In this document: positions 35,473 through 47,105 of the stretch, one piece after another
Numbering within the stretch: position 1 is the first letter of the stretch
Layout of the letters: each line of letters begins with the position of its first letter
DNA from: Gloeopeniophorella convolvens
Taxonomy: Eukaryota > Basidiomycota > Agaricomycetes > Russulales
Reading direction: 5' to 3'
Length of the DNA stretch: 64,000 bases
Assembly (NCBI GenBank): GCA_022496205.1
Contig: WTXD01000019.1
Coordinates: 62,001 to 126,000 of the forward strand
Position numbers and translations under genes: made by a program
Notes under the pieces: generated by a model
Told to the model about the DNA's origin: nothing
Databases searched by the model: none
What the model saw: the letters and a program-made list of their open reading frames with translations, nothing else

Positions 35473-37598
35473 ATGGAACAAATGACCAAGCTCGACATTG
35501 CCGTCCTATATTCCAGTATCAGCATGGTGCGTCGGGTCCTTTCGTCCGTTATTGTATCCCACTAAACTTTCCTCCAGATAACCTACTTGGGCTTCAAGCG
35601 TTATGAATTTTCTTCTCCGTTTCCTCTTTTCTCCCTCCTCGGCCTTCTGCCTTCCTTGCTTTCGTTGTCTCTCGGTCCTTTCATCGCATCCAGACTTTGG
35701 TCTACGTTTGCTTCCGTCTTGATCTTCAACGCGCTACTCGGGACATACGTGACGGTCTACCGGCTCTCACCGTGGCATCCACTTGCCAAATTCCCAGGCC
35801 CAGTGCTTCCCCGAGTCTCCAAGTGGTATCTCGCACGCATTGCAGGCAAAGGCAATCAACACACCTATATTCAGCAGTTGCACGTGCGCTACGGTGACGT
35901 AGTCCGCGTTGGTGAGCCAAGGACAGCACTGTGCTGGGGTCCTTTGCTAACCTCACCCAAGGTCCTAACGAACTCTCATTTCGGGATGCATCTGCGATTC
36001 CGGTCGTCCTTGGCACCGGAGGTCTTCCCAAGGGCCCAGGTCAGACTTCTACACAACTACGGCTGACGCATTTTGCTAACGTTATACACATCAGCCTGGG
36101 ATAACCGCAGCAATCCTCCCGCCGTGATTCACCAACGCAACCCAGCCATACACGCCATTCAACGCAAGCCATGGAACCGGGCATTCACAGGCGAGGCGCT
36201 GAAGGAGTACGAGACTCTTATTGCAAAGCGAGCACGGCAGCTCGTCGAACGCGTCGAGTCACTCGTGCAGACACAGGCCCAAGAGAAAGAAAAGACTGCG
36301 CTCGTGGACATGGCCCTTTGGTTCAGCTACTTCTCGTAAGTGTCTTGAAGTATGGGCGCGCCCAACATGGCTGATCGAGTGGACATGGAGGACGGACTTC
36401 ATGGGCGATATGGCGTAATGCCTTCACCTAATTATCTATGGCGCATGATAAATCTGACCACTCTGCATGCAGTTTCGGTGGTGGATTCGAGTTGATGAGA
36501 GATGGTGGCGACATCGAGGGCTTCTGGAAATTGTTTGAGGACGGACTCAAGTGGGTAACGCACCCTCCTTTGACGGCGACGAGCTAAATGTCTGCGTCAG
36601 TGGGCTCTCTACCCTCGTACACGTGAACTGGGCCATTCCACTTCTCCGGAACTTCCCAGGCATGGCCCGAACTGCAGTCAAAATGCTTGAATATGGCAGG
36701 CAGTGTGCTTCGAAGCGCATGCAACGAGGTGCGACGCGGAAGGATCTGTTCTATTACCTCGTTAGTGCGTTATCACCTTCGCCGATGTCGCGCTGAGCCG
36801 CCTTGTCCAGAGCGGAGAAGATGGTGCAGAGGCTGTCCGGCCCTCGCTGCCAGGCATCCTCAGCAATGGCTTTACAGCCGTCCTTGCCGGCTCTGATACC
36901 ACCGCTACCACGCTGACTACCCTGCTCTATCATCTCGTTCAACGCCCCACCGCGTACAAGAACTTGCAAGAGGAGATTGATAGGGAATTCCCCGCTGGAG
37001 TGGAGCCTTTGGACGTCGGAAGGCTGATCAAAATGCCATGGCTCAACGCGTGCATGTAAGTCCACGAAGTCTGTCAACTTGTTCTCCTCATAATTGGCCC
37101 ATTAGAAACGAAGCGCTCCGTATGCATCCACCTGTTCCAAGTGGGTCGCAACGCTCTGTTGCACGCGGTGCTGGACCCAAGGTCGTAGGAGATTGGTGAG
37201 CCACCTCTGCTGAGACCTTATGAGATATCCTGAACCATACTTGCAGCGTCATCCCGGAGAGTACCCAGCTCTATGTGCACACCCACAGTGTTCACCGCGA
37301 TCCACGTAACTTCTCTCACCCGGACGCTTTCCTCCCGGAGAGGTGGTTCGAGAATCGAAGCCCTGATATCCCAATGCACAATCTGGCGGCGTTCATTCCA
37401 TTCTCCCACGGCCCTACGATCTGCGCTGGCAAACCCCTTGCACTTCTGGAGCTGCGCATCGTAGGATGCTGGGTCGTCCAGCGATTCGACTTCAAGTCGC
37501 CAGCAGGAACTGTCCCTGCGGAGTGGGAACGCACGCTGCAGGATCATATCGTACTATCGAGGGGAGCTCTGAAGTTGGAGGTGACCCCGCGCTACTGA
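35473..37598 (+). CDS. Cytochrome P450 monooxygenase, gene 2
   Basis: Ten exons (35473-35526, 35578-35911, 35962-36039, 36095-36335, 36391-36414, 36473-36550, 36601-36760, 36811-37055, 37106-37195, 37247-37598) give 551 residues with no break. Membrane anchor (LWSTFASVLIFNALLGTYVT), hinge LAKFPGPVLPRVSK, I-helix VLAGSDTTATT, EXXR in NEALRMHPPVPSG, haem loop FSHGPTICAGKPLALLELR with the axial Cys. Exon 5 is a 24-base microexon (TDFMGDMA) shared by all three genes. Function: oxygen insertion into an unknown lipophilic substrate on the ER membrane. Confidence 0.93.
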
Positions 37599-37877
37599 AT
37601 GGGAGAGTTAGTATTACATCGTAAAATAGTTCCCCGTCTATGCAAACTATTTTTCGACCATCAGCTGTCATCAAGACAGTCTTGAATTGCATTGACGCCC
37701 GACTCGCAAGGACTTGTTAGATAGCGCGGTCCCCGGTGACCGGTCCGCCAGAAGCGCCAACAACAGTCACTATATGCTTTAGGCTTTCGGAGTCTAAGTT
37801 CCACTGGCCAGCGCCACCAAAGCGCCACACGCGTTAACGTCTGCTATGTACAACATAACTCAATGTGCCGCACTAGT

Positions 37878-39592
37878 ACGAAGAACAGGGTCCAAGGTAT
37901 CCGGGACAGGGCCAAGGAGTGGGTGAACATACCTGTGAATGAACTGGTGAGTATCTCATTGTTGGAGAATAGTCTGCTGACTTATGAAGATGGACATTGA
38001 CAACGAGCTGTATATACCCACGCCTAAGCCGTCTCCTCCACCGCCACCACCGCACCCTGCCCTGGATCTCGCGCCAAGCCGTTCAGGGCGCCGCAGAAGA
38101 CTGCCGGCGCACTACGTCGACTTTGTCCCGTCAATGGCAGCTCCCTCCTGCATAGTTCCGCTGCGTCCACCATCCCCAACTCCGAGTCCTTCACCTCCCT
38201 CGCGTCCTCACTCTCCGCCTGCACAAGAGCTCAGGGACTCTCCGCCCGCGCACGACCCCTCGGACGAACCCTCCCCTGCACCCACGTTCCACAGACCCCG
38301 ATGACCCTAGGGTCTACCGCCGGTCAGAACAATGTTTAAAGGCCGTGCCAGGCGCGCGGAGGACCAGTCTGGTCCTGGCTCGATGGCCATGGTGCTCTCC
38401 AGCCACGCAGCCAACGGAACATGGGCACTCGACCCCGTTTTGGGACTTCGGCAGGTTGTGAGGCAGCCGCCGAGTGCTGCGGGTGGGTCTAGGAGCAGCG
38501 CAAGTAGCACAAATACGCGGGCCATTGCGGGAACTGGCACGAACACGCCCGGTGGCGGCGCCGCCGCCGCTCCCACAACTGGAGACACAACCTCCCCGAC
38601 AAGCACCGCAGGCGCGCCCAGCAGCTCCGGCGGCACGGGGCAAGGATCCTCACAGACACTGGTACGATATAATTTCCGGTGCTGTCACGTAGCTAATCGG
38701 TTACTATCGTGCATAGGGTGCAGGTCCAAGCCAAACGGGGAATCGCCGGCGCCGGCGCGACTCGGAACTTGAGGAAGAGGTGACGACGACAATGCCAACA
38801 AGGGCGACGATGAGGACGAGGACGACGGCGTGGCAGCAAAGAAGAAACCCGCGTCAAAGAGGAAGGGGAAGAAGTCTCAGCATTACTAACGGTGAGCCCG
38901 AGTCCGCATGAGGCATGCATGTGCTGATTGGTGAGCGCACCGCAGGCCCCTGGATGCTTTAGCTAGAACATGGTAAGCATGCGCGAAACTGTATTCCTAT
39001 TCTTTCTGACGCGTGCGAGACAGGACTCGTCATATCATCATCTTGGGACTGATTTGAAGCTCGGGTACGCGGGCCTGGATGGCTCGCGCGCGTGCTCGCT
39101 CGGACTCGGACTCGAACGCTTGTAGCCAATGAATTAACGCTAAATTAACAAAATACGAATGCTTTTTCACCATCTACATGAGGCGCGTGGACGTGCAAGG
39201 CGGAGCACGGGGGTGCATGGGGTGCAGAGGGAACATTGAGAGCATGGGCTGGCGGCGCCGTCTCGAAATGGCACGGGCTCGTGTCGACGAGCATGGTATG
39301 GCGCAGGATCGTCCTACTCATCATGGCCGTGCGCGGCGGCGATGTCTATTGTATGGGCGTGCATGGGTGCGATGGGTGTCGCATGCGCACGCCCCGGGGA
39401 TCGTGGCGTGGCATGGGTGGGATCGCATCCCGACATCTGACATGGCAGGGCCGGTCGAGTGCATGGAGTGCATGGGGCAACATGGGGTGCATGGAGCGCA
39501 TGGGCTGGCCAGAGATGGCAGGCCACAACCCTCCCCATTTGCTGATGCCGGCCATCGTTGCTCATCGTTGACCGGCCCGTGAGTCGTGACTA
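37878..39592. other. Spacer between the P450 duplicates
   Basis: Not part of the duplication. At 37987-38304 (+) is an open, Pro-rich frame starting MDIDNELYIPTPKPSPPPP with SGRRRRLPAHYVDFVPS, reminiscent of linkers in fungal transposable-element proteins, but no enzymatic domain follows. 38332-38700 is a Gly/Ser/Thr-rich frame. 39180-39540 is a low-complexity run with repeated catggg/gtgcatgg words. None is supported as a functional gene. Confidence 0.4.
39180..39540. repeat. Low-complexity gcatggg-type repeats
   Basis: Words such as gcatgggg, tgcatgg and gcgcatggg recur irregularly over about 360 bases, densest at 39455-39515. This looks like a degenerate minisatellite. Confidence 0.6.
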
Positions 39593-41069
39593 GCGGCCCG
39601 CATTGACGTGCGCCGATTTGAGCCAACTCGGTCACCGAGCTGGGCCGCGGCCGAAGTTGCTGGCATTGCGGCCTGCCATTGACCGTCGGGACCACTGGGT
39701 GACAGCGACCTTGTGCAAGTTGTTCAGCTTTGCAAGTGGCGACGCTCAGACAAATTGTTCCCCATTTCGCCTCTATAATCACGCAGCTGCTGGCGCACCC
39801 TGGCGCCGACTTTCAGCCTGAGCTATAGCAGATCTCGGCAAGAGCAACCGCTCTTGCAACGGCTTCAAGTTGGCGGCTTGCATCCCCCGCACCCCAGGCC
39901 TCAATCGAAGTTTACTTAGCCCTCGCGCCAACTCCGAGTCTGCTTCTCTTTGAAAACGCCGGCGATCCACGCCCGAGAAAAGAACCTCCTTGCTCATACA
40001 CAGAGTTGCGTAATGAGATTCCTAGGTATGACACTATATCCATCACCCTCTGTACTTCCATCTCTCTGTTGAATGTCTTTTTGATTGACAAGTTGGCTTC
40101 CGGCCGGTGGGTTGGTTAATCCCCGCCGTCGCTTTCTTTCTCACTCACCAACGCCTCGCTTATCGAAGGATGAGATGCCAAGCCCTGTAGAGGGATGGGA
40201 TTCATTGAGCAAAGTGCGTGATTTACTATTTGGTTTCGTTGGGTAACCTAGGAAGTAACTCATACGCTCCCTGGTGTGGCTAGCTATCAACTTTTCTTTC
40301 GCCTGACAGACTACTCTCGTCTCCCGGGAATTTTCTTATGCTACTGGGGGCAAGATGAGCCGGCTATGGGCGTCTTGTCACCAATTACACCATGATGAGC
40401 TAGTAGTAAAAGTCGGCAGCGCATGGCATCTCCTCGGCGACTGTCCGATCGTCTCGCCCACGTAACACCGCAGCATCTATCCAAGGGGGAATCGATCGTG
40501 ATGCATGAGATTCGTCTCGGTTTCTGCGCACCCTTCTCACTACCTGGTTCTTGGCTCGGAACTGCTGGCCAAGCCTAGCTGGCCGCGCTCCCAATGGGCC
40601 CCGGTACCGTAGTGGCGAGATCACTGGTTCGTCTGTCCGCATCTTCCATCCTTGATTCCTAGATTTCTGGGTCCTGTGTCAGGGACGACCTATTATCCAT
40701 GACTGCTTGCTCAGAGCGAAGTTTAAGTTACTTCAAGTTTGAGACTCGTCGATCACACGCCCACCTACGGCGCCCAATTACCGACAGCTATTCCAGGTAT
40801 CCGCGACACGTGATCTTCCGAACCAAGGTGCAGATCCACTTCGAGCATTGCCTCTCCAGTGCATGCAAGCTTCTGCCGTTCCCATCAGTATTTCACCCGT
40901 ATGTTCCTCTGAAGATGACTGATGTGATCTTTTACGCCCCTCTCCGAGCCGGAGGAATGGCCTATCGGTGCGCATTTCAATCAGCGATGAGTCGTCATCT
41001 GCGAGAGTAGCTCTTCTTGCGGACGTACGATGGGTTCTCTCATCTGTCAATCCCGTGCACCCTCCCTGG

Positions 41070-41075
41070 TATAAA
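41070..41075 (+). promoter_or_regulatory. TATA box of P450 gene 3
   Basis: tataaa, retained from the duplicated promoter, 79-84 bases before the ATG at 41154. Confidence 0.55.
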
Positions 41076-41153
41076 GGGGTGCTAACTTCGAAGTTGCTGA
41101 GATCAACCCGACATGTCCACACAACCCCGCTATTGTCCAGTGTCCAAGCAACG

Positions 41154-43276
41154 ATGGAACAAATGACCAAGCTCGACATTGCCGTCCTATATTCCAGTAT
41201 CAGCATGGTGCGTCGGGTCCTTTCGTCCGTTATTGTATCCCACTAAACTTTCCTCCAGATAACCTACTTGGGCTTCAAGCGTTATGAATTTTCTTCTCCG
41301 TTTCCTCTTTTCTCCCTCCTCGGCCTTCTGCCTTCCTTGCTTTCGTTGTCTCTCGCTCCCTTCATCGCATCCCGACTTTGGTCTACGTTTGCTTCCGTCT
41401 TGATTTCAACGCGCTACTCGGGACATACGTGACGGTCTACCGGCTCTCACCGTGGCATCCACTTGCCAAATTCCCAGGCCCAGTGCTTCCCCGAGTCTCC
41501 AAGTGGTATCTCGCACGCATTGCAGGCAAAGGCAATCAACACACCTATATTCAGCAGTTGCACGTGCGCTACGGTGACGTAGTCCGCGTTGGTGAGCCAA
41601 GGACAGCACTGTGCTGGGGTCCTTTGCTAACCTCACCCAAGGTCCTAACGAACTCTCATTTCGGGATGCATCTGCGATTCCGGTCGTCCTTGGCACGGAG
41701 GTCTTCCCAAGGGCCCAGGTCAGACTTCTACACAACTACGGCTGACGCATTTTGCTAACGTTATACACATCAGCCTGGGATAACCGCAGCAATCCTCCGC
41801 CGTGATTCACCAACGCAACCCAGCCATACACGCCATTCAACGCAAGCCATGGAACCGGGCATTCACAGGCGAGGCGCTGAAGGAGTACGAGACTCTTATT
41901 GCAAAGCGAGCACGGCAGCTCGTCGAGCGCGTCGAGTCACTCGTACAGACACAGGCCCAAGAGAAGGAAAAGACCGCACTAGTGGACATGGCCCTATGGT
42001 TCGGTTACTTCTCGTAAGTGTCTTGAAGTATGGGCGCGCCCAACATGGCTGATTGAGCGGACGCGCAGGACGGACTTCATGGGCGATATGGCGTAATGCC
42101 TTCACCTAATTATCTCTAGCACACGACAAATTTGACCACTCTGCATGCAGTTTCGGCGGTGGATTCGAGCTGATGAGAGACGGTGGCGAATCGAGGGCTT
42201 CTGGAAATTGTTCGAGGAGGGACTCAAGTGGGTAACGCCCCCTCTTTTGACGACACTGAACTGAATGTCTGCGTCAGTGAGCTTTCTACCCTCATACACG
42301 TGAACTGGGCCATCCCACTTCTCCGGAACCTCCCAGGCATGGCCCAAACTAGTGTTAAAATGCTTGAATATGGCCGGCAGTGTGCTTCGAAGCGCATGCA
42401 ACGAGGTGCGACGCGGAAGGATCTGTTCTATTACCTCGTTAGTGCTGTTATCACCTTCGCCGATGTCGCGCTGAGCCGCCTTGTCCAGAGCGGAGAAGAT
42501 GGTGCAGAGGCTGTCAGGCCCTCGCTGCCAGGCATTCTCAGCAATGGCTTCACAGCCATCCTTGCCGGCTCCGATGACACCGCTACCACGTTAACCGCCT
42601 TGCTCTATCATCTCGTTCAACGCCCCACCGCGTACAAGAACTTGCAAGAGGAGATTGATAGGGAATTCCCCGCTGGAGTGGAGCCTTTGGACGTCGGAAG
42701 GCTGATCAAAATGCCATGGCTCAACGCGTGCATGTAAGTCCACGAAGTCTGTCAACTTGTTCTCCTCATGGTTGGCCCATTAGAAACGAAGCGCTCCGTA
42801 TGCATCCACCTGTTCCAAGTGGATCGCAACGCTCTGTTGCGCGTGGTGCTGGACCCAAGGTCGTAGGAGATTAGTGAGCCACCTCTGCTGAGACCTTATG
42901 AGATATCCTGAACCATACTTGCAGCGTCATCCCAGAGAATACTCAACTCTATGTGCACACACACAGCGTCCACCGTGATCCTCGTAACTTCTCTCATCCG
43001 GATGCCTTCCTCCCGGAGAGGTGGTTCGAGAATCGAAGCCCTGATATCCCAATGCACAATCTGGCAGCGTTCATCCCGTTCTCCCACGGCCCTATGATCT
43101 GCGCTGGAAAACCCCTTGCACTTCTGGAGCTGCGCATCGTAGGATGCTGGGTCGTCCAGCGATTCGACTTCAAATCGCCAGCAGGAAGCGTTCCTGAGGA
43201 GTGGGAACGTACATTGCAGGATCGTATCGTCCTATCGAGGGGAGCTCTGGAGTTGGAGGTGACCCCGCGTTACTGA
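41154..43276 (+). pseudogene. Cytochrome P450 gene 3, frameshifted duplicate
   Basis: Near-copy of gene 2 with the same ten-exon layout, but at least four single bases are missing relative to it: near 41403 (membrane anchor), near 41696 (exon 3), near 41797 (exon 4) and near 42189 (exon 6). As given, it cannot encode a full P450. The haem loop is FSHGPMICAGK and otherwise normal. The I-helix reads AGSDDTATT instead of AGSDTTATT, so the conserved Thr next to the acidic residue is replaced, a change that does not depend on any indel. It is either a recent pseudogene or partly damaged by assembly errors (conserved genes elsewhere in the window also show single-base losses). Confidence 0.7.
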
Positions 43277-43776
43277 ATCAGAAAATTAGTATTACATCGT
43301 AAAATAGTTCCCCGTCTATGCAAACTCTTTTTCGACCATCAACTGTCATCAAGTCAGTCTCGATTGCATTGACGCCTGACTCGCAAGAACTTGAACTTAG
43401 ATAGCGCGGTCCCTGGCGACCGGTGACCGGTCCGCCAGAAGCGCCAACAACAGTCGCCAGCTTCAAGTTTAGGCTTTCGAAGTCTAAGTTCCACTGGCCA
43501 GCGCCACGCGTTAACGTCTGCTATGTACAACACAACGTAACCCAATGTGCCGCACTAGTACGAACTCCAAGTCGACGCTACGCCGCTGACACCTGATTTT
43601 GGCCTGCGTTCGCTTTACGGCCATTATGCGATGCCGGACCGGCTCAACGCTCGGAGTCGCGGTGTTGATGGTGGCTTCCCCGTCGGTCTTTCACTCAGTG
43701 CTCAGTGCGCGAAGGACATTTAAGCTGAACACCCTCTATCTTCCTCCAGTACTGTGACTCTCCCCGAAGCAACACA

Positions 43777-44510
43777 ATGGCCTCTATTGCTGGTACTATC
43801 AAGGGCAACCTCTCCCCGGAGCTCAAACAGAAGCTTGAGTCGCTCATGCACGAGGCCATGGCAAGGCCCACGGAGTTTGGTGGGAACATTAGCAAGCGGG
43901 TCGTCCTTACCGAAGCCTCGATCGTGCCCAAGGTAGAGGAGGAGAGCAGGACCGAGGCCCGTATTGTGTGCGAGATGGTGGTAGAGCAGGGTGCGTCGTC
44001 GTGCCCATTTATTTGGCCGATTGATTGAGCTACTTGGTACTCTGCCTTATAGACATGGCCAACCCTGGAGGGGTCTTGCACGGTGCTTGTGCTGCGTTGC
44101 TGATCGACGTGTACGTCTTATCCCAATGCTGCCTCGGTGCTCTTCATGATTGCTTATACAGCTGCTCGACCCTCGTCTTCTTGGCGTCGTCGCGTGGCCC
44201 GGGTGTTTCAGCGTCTATGGACGTCATATATCACGCCCCTGCTGCAGTGTAATTAAGGCTCTCGCCCTCGTTTCAAACCGCGTCTAATTCACTTCTAGCG
44301 GCTCGAAGATACGCATCATAAATACGGCTATGGCAGTTGGTGGACGAATCATGTCCGCCCGCACGGAGGTCAGATCCCGAAACCACCCGGTCGAATGTCT
44401 AATGCTGACAATACTACCAGATCTGGGACGACACGACGAAGCGTCTGTGTGTGACAGGAATCCATGTGAAGATGGAGCCATCCCCTCCGAGGAGCGGACC
44501 GAAGATGTAG
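43777..44510 (+). CDS. Hotdog-fold acyl-CoA thioesterase (PaaI/ACOT13-like)
   Basis: Five exons (43777-43990, 44053-44110, 44162-44248, 44299-44368, 44421-44510) give 172 residues, normal for the family. The hotdog signature is NPGGVLHGACAALLIDVCSTLVF, with HG at the start of the central helix and the acidic residue that helps hydrolysis. SMDVIYHAPAAVGSKIRI supplies the following strands, and MAVGGRIMSARTEIWDD closes the fold. It would hydrolyse acyl-CoA thioesters, possibly in mitochondria, though no clear targeting peptide is visible. It converges on the ITPase gene with 109 bases between stops. Confidence 0.9.
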
Positions 44511-44619
44511 AAATATCCGCTGCTCGTACAAACATATATCTAGATGTTCGGCATCTACGCTACACAATTTCCTAAAGCTACATGGATGTGAAGCTCAATG
44601 CCCAGCGCCCAGTAGTCGA

Positions 44620-45501
44620 TCATGCGCCTTCCGTTTTCCGCGCTTCGAAGTATTCGCGAAGTTTTTGGAGCGCCCGTCCACGATGGGAGAGTGCATTTTT
44701 TTGTGCTGACTCCATTTCTGCGTAACTGTGAGGCGTCTTCCGTTAGTGTATGCCACGTGCAGTATCACATTGTGCAGAGGACGGTGCGGCGTACGTCAAT
44801 CCGGTGCCCTCCGCCTCGAAGACTGGGTCCCACCCGAAAAGGGATGGTCCGCGAGCAGGCACGATCTTGCCTTCCGTGCGGCCCTCGAACAAAATGGGTT
44901 CTGTTCCTGGGCCTGCGCTGTATGCAAAAGTACAGAGTGCCCACGCCTCGCGAGTGGGAAAGCCATCCAACATACGGTTCAGACCTGTGGCTGTGAGTAA
45001 GAACGGAGCCGACTCGTTGGGGCGGTGACAGACCTTCATGGCCAAGTTCCCGCAGGAAAAATTTGATGTAAGGACCGGGAAGGCCATTCATCGCCGCGAA
45101 GCAGAGCGCCGTGTCCTCAGTAATGACAGGGCCGCCAATCTGCCAGTGGGCATAGGCTCTTTTCAGCGGGATCTGTACGCCATATTCGTAGTTCGGCGAC
45201 TAACCAGCTCCGCTGCGCGGCGGCACTTCTCTGTGGCAACCTCCCGCGTGGTTCCCTGAATTTCTGGTACTGGGAAAGTTGAGCGAGCACCACTTGTACA
45301 AGAGCTACGTCATTACTCACAGTCTAACTCGCGCGAGTCGATGTCGATTGGAGTACCTTGCGCGAGGATCTGGCGGACCTCACGGAGCTTTCCCGCATTC
45401 CCGGTCACAAAGACTATATGTGGATTCAGAGGTACCCGTCAGGCTGCGTGGGTGTCGGGTGAAGAAGGTGCAAATTGCGTACCAAGACGACTAGTTGGCA
45501 T
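44620..45501 (-). CDS. HAM1: Inosine triphosphate pyrophosphatase (ITPase/HAM1)
   Basis: Six exons (45483-45501, 45321-45413, 45205-45269, 45034-45139, 44795-44984, 44620-44725) give 192 residues. It hydrolyses ITP, XTP and their deoxy forms to monophosphates, keeping deaminated purines out of DNA and RNA. Family signatures in order: [13 protein letters not shown] (nucleotide-binding start), [45 protein letters not shown] (TEDT metal site), and [24 protein letters not shown], then [10 protein letters not shown]. Cytosolic. A ctataaag box on the minus strand lies about 110 bases upstream of the ATG (near 45613). Confidence 0.96.
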
Positions 45502-47105
45502 GCTGTCGATCAACTCTGCGGCACTAGTTTCAGCAGTCACGTAGCCTGTGCGTAAGCCAGTCTCTAGGAGTTGCGAGAGCCGAGTAAGTACCAGTCACCA
45601 ACTGGCGAGCTTTATAGTGATGCTTTGGTGACTCGACTGTCGGTACGAGTCAAAAGCCAGCTTGGCGGAGGCCGGAGCCAAGATCTGGATCTGAGCGCCT
45701 GTGGCCGGCAACATCCGTACGGCTCCTCGGCCCGCGTTACGCGTTACCGGTGGTACCATATATCGTTAAATTGCGCCCTCACTAGGAGTTCAATGGGACG
45801 GCCGCTAGCGTTCCGTTTCGCTGTAAGTTTCACTATGTTGGCATCGGAGTGGAATTCTGGCGGGAACGCGGAGGTCATTTGACGACTCATACCCTCTGAG
45901 ATTCACGAGACGCCCCCTCGGGACTTGTAGGGAGATCAAATGATAAAGGTCGAGGTTTGCGCGGCTACGATGATGGGCCGCGCATCGTGTCTACCCTGCC
46001 GCAGTGTTACGCGTCAACGTCGAGAGGAAGATTAATGAGAAGGCTCAGGTCCCTCGTGGTATGTGTGGGGTGTCGGAGATCCAGAGTCAAGCCCTCCTAG
46101 GCCCGTTTCACCATCGTCGAGGCGCGGTGTCGGTCACGCCTGCCAGACGATGCTTCGATTAGTTGCGCCATTCCCATCAAGTGGCTCTCCGGTGGCCTTG
46201 TTTTCTTTACAGAATGCGGTCCTTGAGATTCTAGTGAATGCCCTTAAAGACGTTCATAAGGGAGGCGGTAATTAACCGCAGCGTGTACTACCAATTTCTA
46301 GGACTGTTGCAGTGCGGACCTGTACTACGTGCGCGTGAGAGGCCTACTAAGGTTATACTTGGCAGGTTTCGAGGGGCGTTTAGAGTGATTAGGTTGTGAC
46401 TCGGGTACTCCGCGGACATGACCTGGCTGTAGTGGTCGGAACAATGGCGATGGCCCGTCGCTGATATTAAGAATCAGACTGCCCGAGACAGATGATACAT
46501 AAAGAGTCAACCTCAGATTGCTGGTTGGCCATACAGAGATCTCATGACTCAATCGCTCTACTAGGAGAGAGGATGCCTGATAAGCGTCATGAGAGCGAGA
46601 TCAAGTCCTGATCCCTGAGACGGTGGGTAGAGCAAGTAAAGGGGTTATCCCGCTCAGCTTTGCCAGCCGCCTAGCAATAATTCCTAGAAGCTAAGAGAAA
46701 CACCCTGAAATAGCGTTAGTGGGTCTTCGAATCTAGACTGCACAGGGCCCTGGACCTCCGCAGGAGGGAAGACATAGTACTCCCAATGGGGCCGGCACGG
46801 GCAACAAACGATGTGCAAGAGAAGCGGAAGGCGTGACTGAGCATGCACACAATTGTTGGTGTTGACGGTAGATGCGGAAAAGATATTGATAGTGAATGGA
46901 AAGGTGCTCCGATTGCAAATTACAACCTTCACCCAGCCCTACATTTGCACGTTGCGCCGGTTACATCGCCACGGTGGGCGGTAAACACAGGTCACAGATG
47001 TACAAAGAGCTGTCTGGTCTTTGCTTAGTTTCGTCATCGCACTGGACCAAAGGCCCATTCATGAACGGCAGGGAACAAAAGCAGAATACAGATATAATGA
47101 AAGGG
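45502..47105. other. Intergenic, nothing recognised
   Basis: 1.6 kb between the ITPase start and the end of the WD40 gene. The ITPase promoter should lie at the left. Short open frames (for example 46684-46932 minus) carry no family motif and no consistent splice pattern, and no repeat matching elsewhere in the window was noticed. Confidence 0.4.

Larger units (their letters stand above)
33902..37877 (+). repeat. Tandem duplication unit A (P450 gene 2 with flanks)
   Basis: Collinear with 39593-43566 in the same orientation, including about 1.5 kb upstream DNA, the gene and about 280 bases downstream. The unit starts near gtgcgccgatttgagcc and ends at tgccgcactagtacgaa. The non-coding upstream part holds no gene. 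Confidence 0.9.
39593..43566 (+). repeat. Tandem duplication unit B (P450 gene 3 with flanks)
   Basis: Direct copy of 33902-37877, about 5.7 kb away, highly similar through promoter, exons, introns and 3' flank. The intervening 1.7 kb (37878-39592) is unrelated. Confidence 0.9.

Noticed and set aside
38332..38772. Gly/Ser/Thr-rich frame as a gene
   Set aside because: Low complexity, no start context or splice pattern, and not conserved in the duplicated flanks.
46684..46932. Small secreted protein gene on the minus strand
   Set aside because: No convincing signal peptide at the first Met, no supporting splice sites and no repeat or family signal.
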